From: Actinomycetota bacterium | Lineage (GTDB): Bacteria > Actinomycetota > Geothermincolia > Fen-727 > Anoxymicrobiaceae | Direction of reading: 5' to 3' | DNA length: 5,717 bases | Assembly: GCA_003154635.1 (NCBI GenBank) | Contig: PMDX01000050.1 | Coordinates: 3,658-9,374, forward strand | Shown: one piece after another, positions 1-5,000 of the stretch | How positions within the stretch are numbered: the stretch's first letter is position 1 | Layout: each line of letters begins with the position of its first letter | The notes under the pieces: generated by a model | What the model saw: the letters and a program-made list of their open reading frames with translations, nothing else | What the model was told of the DNA's origin: nothing | Databases searched by the model: none | Translations under genes and position numbers: made by a program

Positions 1-925
1 GATGCCCCCGGTCGATGTCCTGCAGGATGCGGTCGATAGCAGCCTGCTGCATCTCGTTCGGGAAAGGCGCATCTTTAGTAGCACCGCCGAAAGAGACTCT
101 CGGATCTCTTGAGACCTCCTCGGATGCAATCGTTACGACGCCTTTTTTCTCGAGCGATCTGAGGCTGGAGGAACTCGTGCCGGTCGAGGACAGCAGGTCG
201 CTCTGGAACTCCACGCCCGCATTCGTCAGCAGGTGGTCGACGATGTCGCGCTGGCGTTGGGGGAGCGCCTGGAGCTCGTCTGTCGTGGGGACACCGTTGG
301 CGAGACGCACGACCAGGCGGGAACGCGGGGTCGTAGCCGGCTCTGTCAGAACGAACCTGCGAGCCACAAGGCCGGCCTCCTCGAGCGGTTTGATAAAGCG
401 CGAGACGTCTCCGCCCGCGTGTTTCTTGAGAGTGGATAGCTCGATCTCGCCTCCGGCTGCCGTAAGCACGTCGAGCACCTCGCCCTCTCTGCCCGGCCGG
501 CCGCCGTCAAAAAGAGAGTCACCGGGCGGATAGAGCCTGGAGATGTACTGCTTGACCTTGCGACCGCGGCCCGGAGGCAGGACAAGCCTGAAAGCCTGCG
601 ACAGCGAAGACAGGTAATGAGAAGCTATCCACCGGCAGAGCCTCTGGGTATCGAAGTCGAACAGGGGTGGCTCGTCGAGCACCTGCGCGATGGGCTTTAC
701 GCGCGGGGTGTCAGCGCCGAGCGGGAAGCCGACGACAAAGCCGAGAGAGAGCCCTTGGCCGAACGGGACCAGCACCAGCGAGCCTATATCGAGGCGCTCG
801 TCGAGCTCGACCGGTATCCCGTACGTGAACGGCCTGTCGAGTTCCTGCACTGGAGAATCGATGATGACCTCGGCATATTGTCTTGTAGTCTGCTCGGGAG
901 CCGTCGTGGTGCTCACCTCCGCCAT
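1..925 (-). CDS. priA: Primosomal protein N' (PriA), N-terminal part, cut by the window edge
   Basis: PriA recognises stalled or repaired replication forks in the cytoplasm and starts reloading of the replicative helicase. I translated 308 residues on the minus strand without a stop or frameshift. The N-terminal fork-binding domain is clear: residues about 17-40 (YAEVIIDSPVQELDRPFTYG), then the barrel motifs SLVLVPFGQG and GFVVGFPLG, and the segment RWIASHYLSSLSQAFRLVLP with the VLPPGRGRK end. A winged-helix region follows (about 130-270), and the helicase domain is just opening (PFPNEMQQAAIDRIL) where the window ends. Walker A and the zinc cysteines would lie outside, so I cannot tell whether this is an active helicase or the degenerate PriA seen in some actinobacteria. 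The start is the ATG at 923-925. It has no convincing upstream ribosome-binding site, whereas a GGAGGTGAG lies inside codons 2-5. An in-frame GTG eight codons upstream is an alternative. Family call is very secure; the exact start is less so. Confidence 0.93.
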   Translation of the reverse strand, partial: MAEVSTTTAPEQTTRQYAEVIIDSPVQELDRPFTYGIPVELDERLDIGSLVLVPFGQGLSLGFVVGFPLGADTPRVKPIAQVLDEPPLFDFDTQRLCRWIASHYLSSLSQAFRLVLPPGRGRKVKQYISRLYPPGDSLFDGGRPGREGEVLDVLTAAGGEIELSTLKKHAGGDVSRFIKPLEEAGLVARRFVLTEPATTPRSRLVVRLANGVPTTDELQALPQRQRDIVDHLLTNAGVEFQSDLLSSTGTSSSSLRSLEKKGVVTIASEEVSRDPRVSFGGATKDAPFPNEMQQAAIDRILQDIDRGH

Positions 926-1006
926 GATTATATATGTCGGTGGGGACACTCCCGGAAAGAATGCGCGGTTCTGTTGTTCCGGGCCTCACGCCCAAGGCGG
1001 CCATCG

Positions 1007-1027
1007 GCTCATGGAAGCACCATGAGC
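1007..1027. repeat. 8-bp perfect inverted repeat upstream of priA
   Basis: GCTCATGG (1007-1014) and CCATGAGC (1020-1027) are exact reverse complements around the loop AAGCA. GCC at 1000-1002 and GGC at 1028-1030 could extend the stem past a bulge. There is no T run on either side, so it is not a typical intrinsic terminator. It could be a leader hairpin or a protein-binding palindrome about 80 bases before the priA start. Presence is certain; function is unknown. Confidence 0.55.
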
Positions 1028-1125
1028 GGCGACACCGTGCTCGAGGAAGGGCCCGGCAGGGTCAATCAGCCCTCTTACTCGACCTCTCCACCTCCATGAT
1101 CACGGGCCTCTGACCAAACACTTTA

Positions 1126-1209
1126 GGGCGGTCTCTCAAACCGCCGGGAGCCGGGCCTGGAGAGACACGGATCAATAAGTGGAAAGAGCCGGGTCTGAGA
1201 GATCCGGCT
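1126..1209. repeat. Structured intergenic repeat, long copy (A)
   Basis: The copy begins with GGGCGGTCTCT, which forms a hairpin GGCGGT(CTCTCAA)ACCGCC (1127-1145). Next comes GAGCCGGGCCTGGAGAGA (1148-1165), and a related GAGCCGGGTCTGAGAGA (1186-1202) that ends in CCGGCT. The block at 4873-4917 is similar: joining the first module to the second direct repeat gives about 38 of 46 matching positions by hand alignment. GTCTCTC (1131-1137) is also the exact complement of GAGAGAC (1160-1166), so the hairpin loop could pair downstream. Orientation and function are not known, and I do not recognise it as a described RNA family. Confidence 0.6.
1180..1209 (-). terminator. Probable intrinsic terminator of the leftward membrane-protein pair
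   Basis: Read on the minus strand, AGCCGG-A-TCT-CTC-AGA-C-CCGGCT forms a stem of about nine pairs with one mismatch and a three-base loop. It is followed by CTTTCC, a weak pyrimidine tract. It starts 13 bases after the TAA of the DUF422-like gene, as expected of a terminator. The same bases form the second module of the intergenic repeat, so it may be a recurring terminator design in this genome. The short T run limits confidence. Confidence 0.5.
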
Positions 1210-1221
1210 GGGGGGCGCAGG

Positions 1222-1968
1222 TTACCAGGTGGACTTGATCTGGCCGCGGTTGGTGACGGCCCAGAAGATGGCGATAAACGGCGCCATATATGCGGCGAAG
1301 ATCGCGAAAGCGACGATCAACCTGAACGTGAATATCTCGAGCTGCTCAGTCCAGTTGAGGTTCTTGGCGATCTTATTGCTCTTGACCGGCCAGCGCCTCA
1401 CCGTGGCGTCTTCAACCTTCTTGAGCCAGCCGGGGTCGCTAATGTTGACCAGCGTAGTCTGGAATGCGTAGGTGAAAAGGAACATCGCGCCGAAACCGCC
1501 GAAAAGCGCGACGAGCGGCACGTCGAGGAAGTAGAAGCTCTTGAGGTTCCACGTCCACCAGTGGTTGGTGACGGCGACCGGCTCTATAAGAGCCTGGAAT
1601 ACCACAGCGACTCCGCCGGCAAGCGCCGAACGCGCCCACAGTTTCGCGCGGGGCATGAGGGTGAATGCGGTCAGGTATGAAGTCGCGGCCACCATGGCCC
1701 AGAGCAATGTCGCCGCCAGGGGTACCAGCCCGAGCCAGATGATGTAACCGCCGAGTGGGTAGTGCTTGTAATAGCTGTTGATCGAATACCAGTAGTAGTT
1801 CTTTCCGCCGATCAGGACGGTGAGGGTCTCGATCGCCAGCGAGAAGAGTATCGCTCCGACGAGGAATGCCCGGTTGCGGCTCTTGCCGAACGCCTTCCTG
1901 CCTCCAATGTAGAACGCGATGAACAGGATGAACGTGATTGCCTCAAAGACGATTACGTTGGCTTTCAC
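1222..1968 (-). CDS. Polytopic membrane protein resembling the CruF/DUF422 carotenoid-biosynthesis family
   Basis: The protein has 248 residues and about six to eight hydrophobic segments, clearest at 5-22, 34-54, 72-104, 113-133, 146-174 and 214-238. It is therefore an integral inner-membrane protein. DUF422/CruF proteins are carotenoid hydratases or related enzymes of similar length. The resemblance rests on an acidic residue before a Trp-rich stretch, EPVAVTNHWWTW (129-140), an aromatic residue plus a Pro a few residues on (FYFLDVP), and an earlier NYYWYS...PLGGYIIWLGLVPL. The usual Asn-Phe-x-x-Trp after that Pro is absent, so this is a distant member or a lookalike. The GTG start at 1968 was chosen because it overlaps the upstream stop (GTGA) and has AAGGG eight bases before it; an ATG 20 codons upstream would lie inside the neighbour. 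The overlap implies translational coupling. No other carotenoid gene is visible, so the pathway assignment is tentative. Confidence 0.6.
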   Translation of the reverse strand: MKANVIVFEAITFILFIAFYIGGRKAFGKSRNRAFLVGAILFSLAIETLTVLIGGKNYYWYSINSYYKHYPLGGYIIWLGLVPLAATLLWAMVAATSYLTAFTLMPRAKLWARSALAGGVAVVFQALIEPVAVTNHWWTWNLKSFYFLDVPLVALFGGFGAMFLFTYAFQTTLVNISDPGWLKKVEDATVRRWPVKSNKIAKNLNWTEQLEIFTFRLIVAFAIFAAYMAPFIAIFWAVTNRGQIKSTW

Positions 1969-2585
1969 TTGGATTTCCCTTCGAGGCGCGCCTTGCGAAT
2001 CGGCAGGTAGAGCAGCACCAGGATGCATAAGGAGAGGATCAGCAGGGAGATCTGGAACCCGCGCCCGCTCGCGCCGCTTGCCAGGTTGGACAGGTTACCG
2101 ACACCCTTGGTCTGCGTCCCGGGGCCTGTGGACTTCTTGGTATTGCTGGTCGTTGCCTGGGATGTCTGGGACGGTACCGTCACGGTCGGCTGCGTGCTGG
2201 TGGTCTGCGCGATCAGCGCGCCGTCGTCTGCCCCGAGCGGCACGCCCAACGCTTTGCTCATGGCGAGAGGGGAGTTGTAAGCCTTGCTCTGGTTGGGCAA
2301 CTGGTTGGTCGGCACCTGGTTTGTAGGGATCTGATTCGTGCTGGGAACGGTCGTATCCTGGCTTGGAGTACTCGTCGATTTTGCAGGTGGCTTCTGGAGG
2401 ATGTTACTCGGATTGATCGCGAGCGAATTGGACAGCATCCCCATGACCAACATCGCAAGCACGAGGACCATCGCCGTGATGAGAGAGATCAGAACGCCCC
2501 TTCTCCACGTCTTTCTGTTTGGCTCCTCCTCGAGGAGGTCCACATAATGTTTATATTGTTCGAGTTCGATACGCTTGTTTGCCAT
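1965..2585 (-). CDS. Hypothetical membrane protein with two anchors and a Thr/Ser/Pro/Gln-rich linker
   Basis: I do not recognise a family for this 206-residue protein. It has a charged N-terminus (1-30, ending WRRG), a hydrophobic helix at 31-50, and a low-complexity Thr/Ser/Pro/Gln/Asn-rich region at about 55-175. A second helix lies at 178-195, followed by the basic tail RKARLEGKSK. The positive-inside rule puts both ends in the cytoplasm and the linker of about 120 residues outside the membrane. There is no cleavable signal peptide, lipobox or cysteine-based motif, and the only cysteine is within helix 2. The ATG at 2585 is preceded by GGGAGA with seven bases spacing, a good ribosome-binding site. 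The stop overlaps the GTG of the following carotenoid-type membrane protein by four bases, so the two are made together and may interact. A structural or scaffold role is only a guess. Confidence 0.75.
   Translation of the reverse strand: MANKRIELEQYKHYVDLLEEEPNRKTWRRGVLISLITAMVLVLAMLVMGMLSNSLAINPSNILQKPPAKSTSTPSQDTTVPSTNQIPTNQVPTNQLPNQSKAYNSPLAMSKALGVPLGADDGALIAQTTSTQPTVTVPSQTSQATTSNTKKSTGPGTQTKGVGNLSNLASGASGRGFQISLLILSLCILVLLYLPIRKARLEGKSK
1977..1981 (-). promoter_or_regulatory. Ribosome-binding site fixing the GTG start at 1968
   Basis: AAGGG on the minus strand lies eight bases before the GTG at 1968-1966. It sits inside the last codons of the upstream membrane protein. It favours this GTG over the longer reading from the ATG at 2028. 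Confidence 0.5.
2289..2345 (-). repeat. PTNQ-type short tandem repeat in the linker coding sequence
   Basis: Residues 81-99 of the two-anchor membrane protein read as successive units STNQI, PTNQV, PTNQL, PNQ. The DNA units are degenerate at third positions (for example CCTACAAACCAG against CCGACCAACCAG), which suggests an old expansion maintained at protein level rather than recent slippage. Confidence 0.7.
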
Positions 2586-2610
2586 AGATGAATCTCCCGT
2601 AAATCAGTGT

Positions 2611-2619
2611 ATTGTAGCA
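2611..2619 (-). promoter_or_regulatory. Extended -10 promoter for the leftward membrane-protein pair
   Basis: On the minus strand TGCTACAAT gives a TGn extension plus TACAAT, five of six matches to the -10 consensus. It lies 26 bases before the ATG at 2585, with the ribosome-binding site between. The -35 region is poor, which is normal for extended -10 promoters. The transcript would begin near 2604. Confidence 0.55.
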
Positions 2620-2717
2620 CAAGGAAAAATGCACATGGCAATGGGGAGACCAAACCACGCCCACTCCGGCCATTCTACTTTCCGAGGTTCAATATTCTAA
2701 AAGCTTGGGATTTGCTA

Positions 2718-2747
2718 TTGACCTGCGCTTCGCGGCGCTGATAGTAT
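2718..2747 (+). promoter_or_regulatory. Sigma70-type promoter of the TetR-mutase-meaB operon
   Basis: TTGACC (2718-2723) matches the -35 consensus at five of six positions. TAGTAT (2742-2747) matches the -10 at four of six, and the spacer is 18 bases. Transcription would begin near 2754, giving a leader of roughly 47 bases before the TTG start of the regulator and placing the palindrome just downstream. Confidence 0.55.
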
Positions 2748-2787
2748 CTGAAACCGTCAAAACTCTAGAGGTTTTTATAGTTTTCAG
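2748..2787. promoter_or_regulatory. Candidate operator palindrome for the TetR-type regulator
   Basis: CTCTAGAG (2763-2770) is a perfect palindrome flanked by AAAA on the left and, after one extra G, TTTT on the right. An outer pair CTGAAA (2748-2753) and TTTCAG (2782-2787) is also exactly inverted and nearly concentric. It sits at the predicted transcription start, where a bound repressor would block transcription. This suggests autoregulation of the adjacent TetR gene, a common arrangement, but binding is inferred. Confidence 0.5.
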
Positions 2788-2800
2788 GGCGGTACCTGAC

Positions 2801-3457
2801 TTGGCTGAGACTACTAGAGAAAAAATTATCAAATCGGCTCGCGGCCTGTTCGGCACTCGAGGTTTGCGTGGAACCACGGTTGATGATATCGCGCACAAAG
2901 CAGGCGTAAGCAAGCGCACGGTCTACGAGACATTCTCTTCGAAATACGAAATCGCCTGTGTCATCGTAGAGGACGCGCTCGCCATGTTCCAGGAGAACAT
3001 GCGGAGCATCATCCAATCCGGCGATGACCCACTCGAGAAGCTGAGGCAGTTATCGAGGTTCTACGCAGTGCCGCAGTTGAGCTCCATCGCACTGATCGAC
3101 CTCCAGAGAGACCTGCCGGAACTGTGGGAGCTTGCGGAGCAAGCTGAGAACGAGATACTCCAGGAGATGTACCAGGTCATCGATGAGGGAAAAGTGCTGG
3201 GCGTCTTCGACACCGAGATCAGCACCGACATCATCATTGGGGCGCTTACCGGCGCACTGAGGACGACCATGGCTTCCGAGTTTCTTCTTAAAAGCACGCA
3301 CTCCGTCGAGAGTGTGTCCGAAAGCCTGTTCGAATTGATCACGCTCGGCATCTGCCAGACCTCTTCACGCCGGCGCGCAAGAATTTCGGCCGCGAAAGCC
3401 GTCGGTGCCAGGTCTTCGGAAAGCTCCACCGGGCGAGAGCGGTCAAAGGGGTTGTGA
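2801..3457 (+). CDS. TetR/AcrR-family transcriptional regulator
   Basis: This is a cytoplasmic dimeric DNA-binding regulator, usually a ligand-released repressor. The N-terminal helix-turn-helix is typical: TREKIIKSARGLFGTRGLRG followed by TTVDDIAHKAGVSKRTVYETFSSK (about residues 25-48). The C-terminal ligand domain (about 60-185) is family-variable and predicts no ligand. I chose the TTG at 2801, which puts the DNA-binding domain right at the N-terminus as usual and gives 218 residues. The longer frame from a TTG at 2705 would be translated across the predicted promoter and operator. AGGGCGG ends eight bases before the TTG. The last 30 or so residues are rich in Arg and Ser (SSRRRARISAAKAVG onward), an uncommon tail. 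Its stop overlaps the next ATG by one base (TGATG), so it is probably the first gene of an operon with the B12-binding subunit and MeaB and likely controls them, perhaps in response to an acyl-CoA. Confidence 0.9.
   Translation: MAETTREKIIKSARGLFGTRGLRGTTVDDIAHKAGVSKRTVYETFSSKYEIACVIVEDALAMFQENMRSIIQSGDDPLEKLRQLSRFYAVPQLSSIALIDLQRDLPELWELAEQAENEILQEMYQVIDEGKVLGVFDTEISTDIIIGALTGALRTTMASEFLLKSTHSVESVSESLFELITLGICQTSSRRRARISAAKAVGARSSESSTGRERSKGL
3445..3451 (+). promoter_or_regulatory. Ribosome-binding site deciding the ATG start at 3457
   Basis: AAAGGGG ends five bases before the ATG at 3457 but only two before the in-frame GTG at 3454. The spacing favours ATG and a one-base overlap with the regulator's stop codon. 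Confidence 0.5.
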
Positions 3458-3858
3458 TGGAAAAGAAAATCCGCGTCTTCCTCTGCAAGCCTGGCCTCGA
3501 CGGCCACGACAGGGGCGTTCTCATAGTCGGGCAGGCCCTCCGCGAGGCGGGCATGGAGGTCATCTACTCGGGCCTCAAGCAGACAAACGACATGCTGGTA
3601 GAGGCCGCGATCCAGGAAGATGTGGACGTGCTCGGTATCTCCATCCTGTCGGGCGCGCACATGGCGCTGATACCACGGATCACCGAGCTTCTGACCGAGC
3701 GTGGCGCGGATGACATCCTCGTGATCGCCGGCGGTGTGATGCCGCCGGACGACGCCGAGGCCCTCGTATCCCAACACGGGGTGGACAGGGTATTCGGCCC
3801 GGGCACCAACACCCGCGACATAGTCGCTTACATACACGAGAAGACAGGCAACGCCTAA
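3457..3858 (+). CDS. Stand-alone cobalamin-binding subunit of a methylmalonyl-CoA-mutase-type enzyme
   Basis: The 133-residue protein is a complete B12-binding Rossmann domain as found at the C-terminus of methylmalonyl-CoA mutase, or as the separate small subunit of split mutases (archaeal-type McmA2, IcmB, HcmB). The base-off/His-on signature is intact: DGHDRG at 15-20 with His17 as the expected lower axial cobalt ligand, SIL at 62-64, and AGGVMPPDD at 91-99 for the nucleotide tail. With a large subunit and adenosylcobalamin it would carry out a carbon-skeleton rearrangement of an acyl-CoA in the cytoplasm. Which acyl-CoA cannot be read from this domain, because specificity lies in the large subunit. 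That subunit is not next to it: the regulator lies upstream and meaB downstream. The length is normal for a free subunit, so this does not look like a broken fusion. It lies in a probable operon, 16 bases before meaB. Confidence 0.92.
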   Translation: MEKKIRVFLCKPGLDGHDRGVLIVGQALREAGMEVIYSGLKQTNDMLVEAAIQEDVDVLGISILSGAHMALIPRITELLTERGADDILVIAGGVMPPDDAEALVSQHGVDRVFGPGTNTRDIVAYIHEKTGNA

Positions 3859-3874
3859 GAGATAAGGACAACGA

Positions 3875-4858
3875 GTGACAGAGACCGCAAGCGATCTCTA
3901 TGAAGGATTGCTGAACGGCGACAGGAGAGCCGCCGCGCGGCTGATCAGCATGGTCGAAAACCAGGACCGCTCCGTGCGACAGGTCCTGCGTATGCTGCAC
4001 CAGCATGCAGGCCGCGCGCACGTGGTGGGGCTGACTGGCTCTCCGGGCGCCGGAAAGAGCACTCTGGCCTGCGGGCTTACCAAGCGATACAGGGACGCGG
4101 GCTTGGCCGTCGGCATCATATGTGTCGACCCAACCAGCCCCTTTACAGGCGGAGCCCTTCTGGGTGATCGCGTTCGCATGCAGGAGCTGTCCGGAGACCC
4201 GGACGTCTTCATCAGGAGCATGGGGAGCCGCGGCGCTCTCGGCGGACTCTCGATGGCGACCAACGACGTCATCAACATCCTCGATGCTTTCGGAAAGGAT
4301 TTCATAATCGTCGAGACCGTTGGTGCAGGGCAGGTCGAGGTCGAGATCGTGAAGTACGCACACACGTGCGTCGTGGTCACCATGCCGGGCGCGGGCGATG
4401 AGATTCAGGCCATCAAAGCGGGGATACTGGAGATCGGTGACATCTTCGTGGTCAACAAGGCCGACCGCGACGGAGCGCACCGCACGCTTGCCGACCTCGA
4501 GATGATGATAGAGACAAAACCGGGCGGCGACGATTCCGCCTGGAGACCGCCGGTGATAGCGACCAAAGCCCTGGACGGGGAGGGCATTGAAGAACTGGAG
4601 GATGCCATAGCGCAACACGCCGACTACCTGCGCGAGAGCGGGCTACTTGGGCTGAAGACCGAGCAGCGGATGAAGGCTGAGCTGCTCGAGATCCTCAACC
4701 TCAAGGTGTCACAAGCCGCGGCCAGGGTCCTCGATGAGGACGAAGAGGGCCGCGAGCTGGTCAGGCGCATGACGGCGCGCGAGTTGGATCCCCATAGTGC
4801 TGCGGAGGAGGTGATGGAGCACCTGCTCAAGCGTGAGGTTGAGAAGCCAGGAACGTAA
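3875..4858 (+). CDS. meaB: MeaB/ArgK-family GTPase, chaperone of the B12-dependent mutase
   Basis: MeaB is a dimeric G3E-type GTPase that gates cofactor loading and protects adenosylcobalamin-dependent acyl-CoA mutases from inactivation. The 327 residues match the usual length. Motifs in order: an N-terminal helical part (1-48), P-loop GSPGAGKST (55-63), VDPTSPFTGGALLGDR (84-99), SMGSRGALGGLS (115-126), the family motif ETVGAGQVEVE (147-157), the base-specificity motif NKAD (194-197), and a C-terminal helical dimerisation arm (about 255-320). The switch region has Val where many members have Ser or Asp after GQ, a modest variation. All catalytic motifs look intact. The start is the GTG at 3875, with AAGGA six bases upstream. 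Being 16 bases after the B12-binding subunit supports a role on that mutase rather than the old annotation as a lysine/arginine/ornithine transport ATPase. Confidence 0.95.
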   Translation: MTETASDLYEGLLNGDRRAAARLISMVENQDRSVRQVLRMLHQHAGRAHVVGLTGSPGAGKSTLACGLTKRYRDAGLAVGIICVDPTSPFTGGALLGDRVRMQELSGDPDVFIRSMGSRGALGGLSMATNDVINILDAFGKDFIIVETVGAGQVEVEIVKYAHTCVVVTMPGAGDEIQAIKAGILEIGDIFVVNKADRDGAHRTLADLEMMIETKPGGDDSAWRPPVIATKALDGEGIEELEDAIAQHADYLRESGLLGLKTEQRMKAELLEILNLKVSQAAARVLDEDEEGRELVRRMTARELDPHSAAEEVMEHLLKREVEKPGT

Positions 4859-5000
4859 GACCATGTACTCGAGGGCGGTCTCTTATGACGCCCGGAGCCG
4901 GGCCTAGAGAACCGGCTTAAGGGACAGGTCCTGGCTGAAGAATCGAGACCGGTTAAAGAATTGACTGTTACGTCTAGGGTTCTTCTTGAGAGGAGGACGG
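4859..5000. other. Intergenic region between meaB and the FAD-linked oxidase
   Basis: This 142-base gap holds the short copy of the structured repeat (4873-4917) and a wider inverted pair AACCGG (4910-4915) and CCGGTT (4949-4954). A TTGACT at 4961-4966 resembles a -35 box, but no -10 lies at the right distance. A strong AGGAGG (4991-4996) serves the next gene. Whether the oxidase has its own promoter is unclear. Confidence 0.5.
4873..4917. repeat. Structured intergenic repeat, short copy (B); possible meaB terminator
   Basis: GGGCG (4873-4877) and CGCCC (4889-4893) form the first hairpin, and AGCCGG (4896-4901) and CCGGCT (4912-4917) the second. It shares GGGCGGTCTCT, GAGCCGGGCCT and AGAGA with the copy at 1126-1209. 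It begins 14 bases after the meaB stop, so the second hairpin could end that transcript, but only CTTAAGGG follows, with no T run. Orientation on the + strand is the same as copy A although the neighbouring genes run the other way. Confidence 0.55.

Larger units (their letters stand above)
926..1221. other. 296-base intergenic region upstream of priA, rich in hairpins
   Basis: No convincing gene is present; the open frames here are short and unlike any family I know. The stretch holds a palindrome at 1007-1027, a small CGCC-CAA-GGCG hairpin at 989-999, the structured repeat at 1126-1209 and the likely terminator of the leftward membrane-protein pair. A TATAAT hexamer on the minus strand (927-932) lies one base before the priA ATG. 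Some of this may be the priA leader. Confidence 0.6.

Noticed and set aside
86..117. GAGACTCTC/GATCTCTTGAGACC resembling the intergenic repeat
   Set aside because: It lies inside the priA coding sequence, lacks the GAGCCGGG core, and the similarity is limited to short GAGA/TCTC strings.
15..1099. Several plus-strand and alternative-frame open frames across the left edge
   Set aside because: They are antisense or out-of-frame to a continuous minus-strand PriA reading with clear family motifs.
2705..2800. N-terminal extension of the TetR regulator from a TTG at 2705
   Set aside because: It would be translated across the predicted promoter and operator and would add about 32 residues ahead of a DNA-binding domain that normally sits at the N-terminus.
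3061..3837. Long minus-strand open frame of 258 codons
   Set aside because: It is antisense to the TetR and B12-binding genes, which have strong motifs, start signals and operon spacing; its own translation resembles no family.
3858..3875. Possible promoter or terminator between the B12-binding gene and meaB
   Set aside because: The 16-base gap holds only the meaB ribosome-binding site.
3680..4618. Minus-strand open frame of 312 codons opposite meaB
   Set aside because: It mirrors the codon bias of meaB, whose GTPase motifs are intact; its translation shows no recognisable domain.
4961..4990. TTGACT as a -35 box for the FAD-linked oxidase
   Set aside because: No acceptable -10 hexamer is found 16-18 bases downstream.
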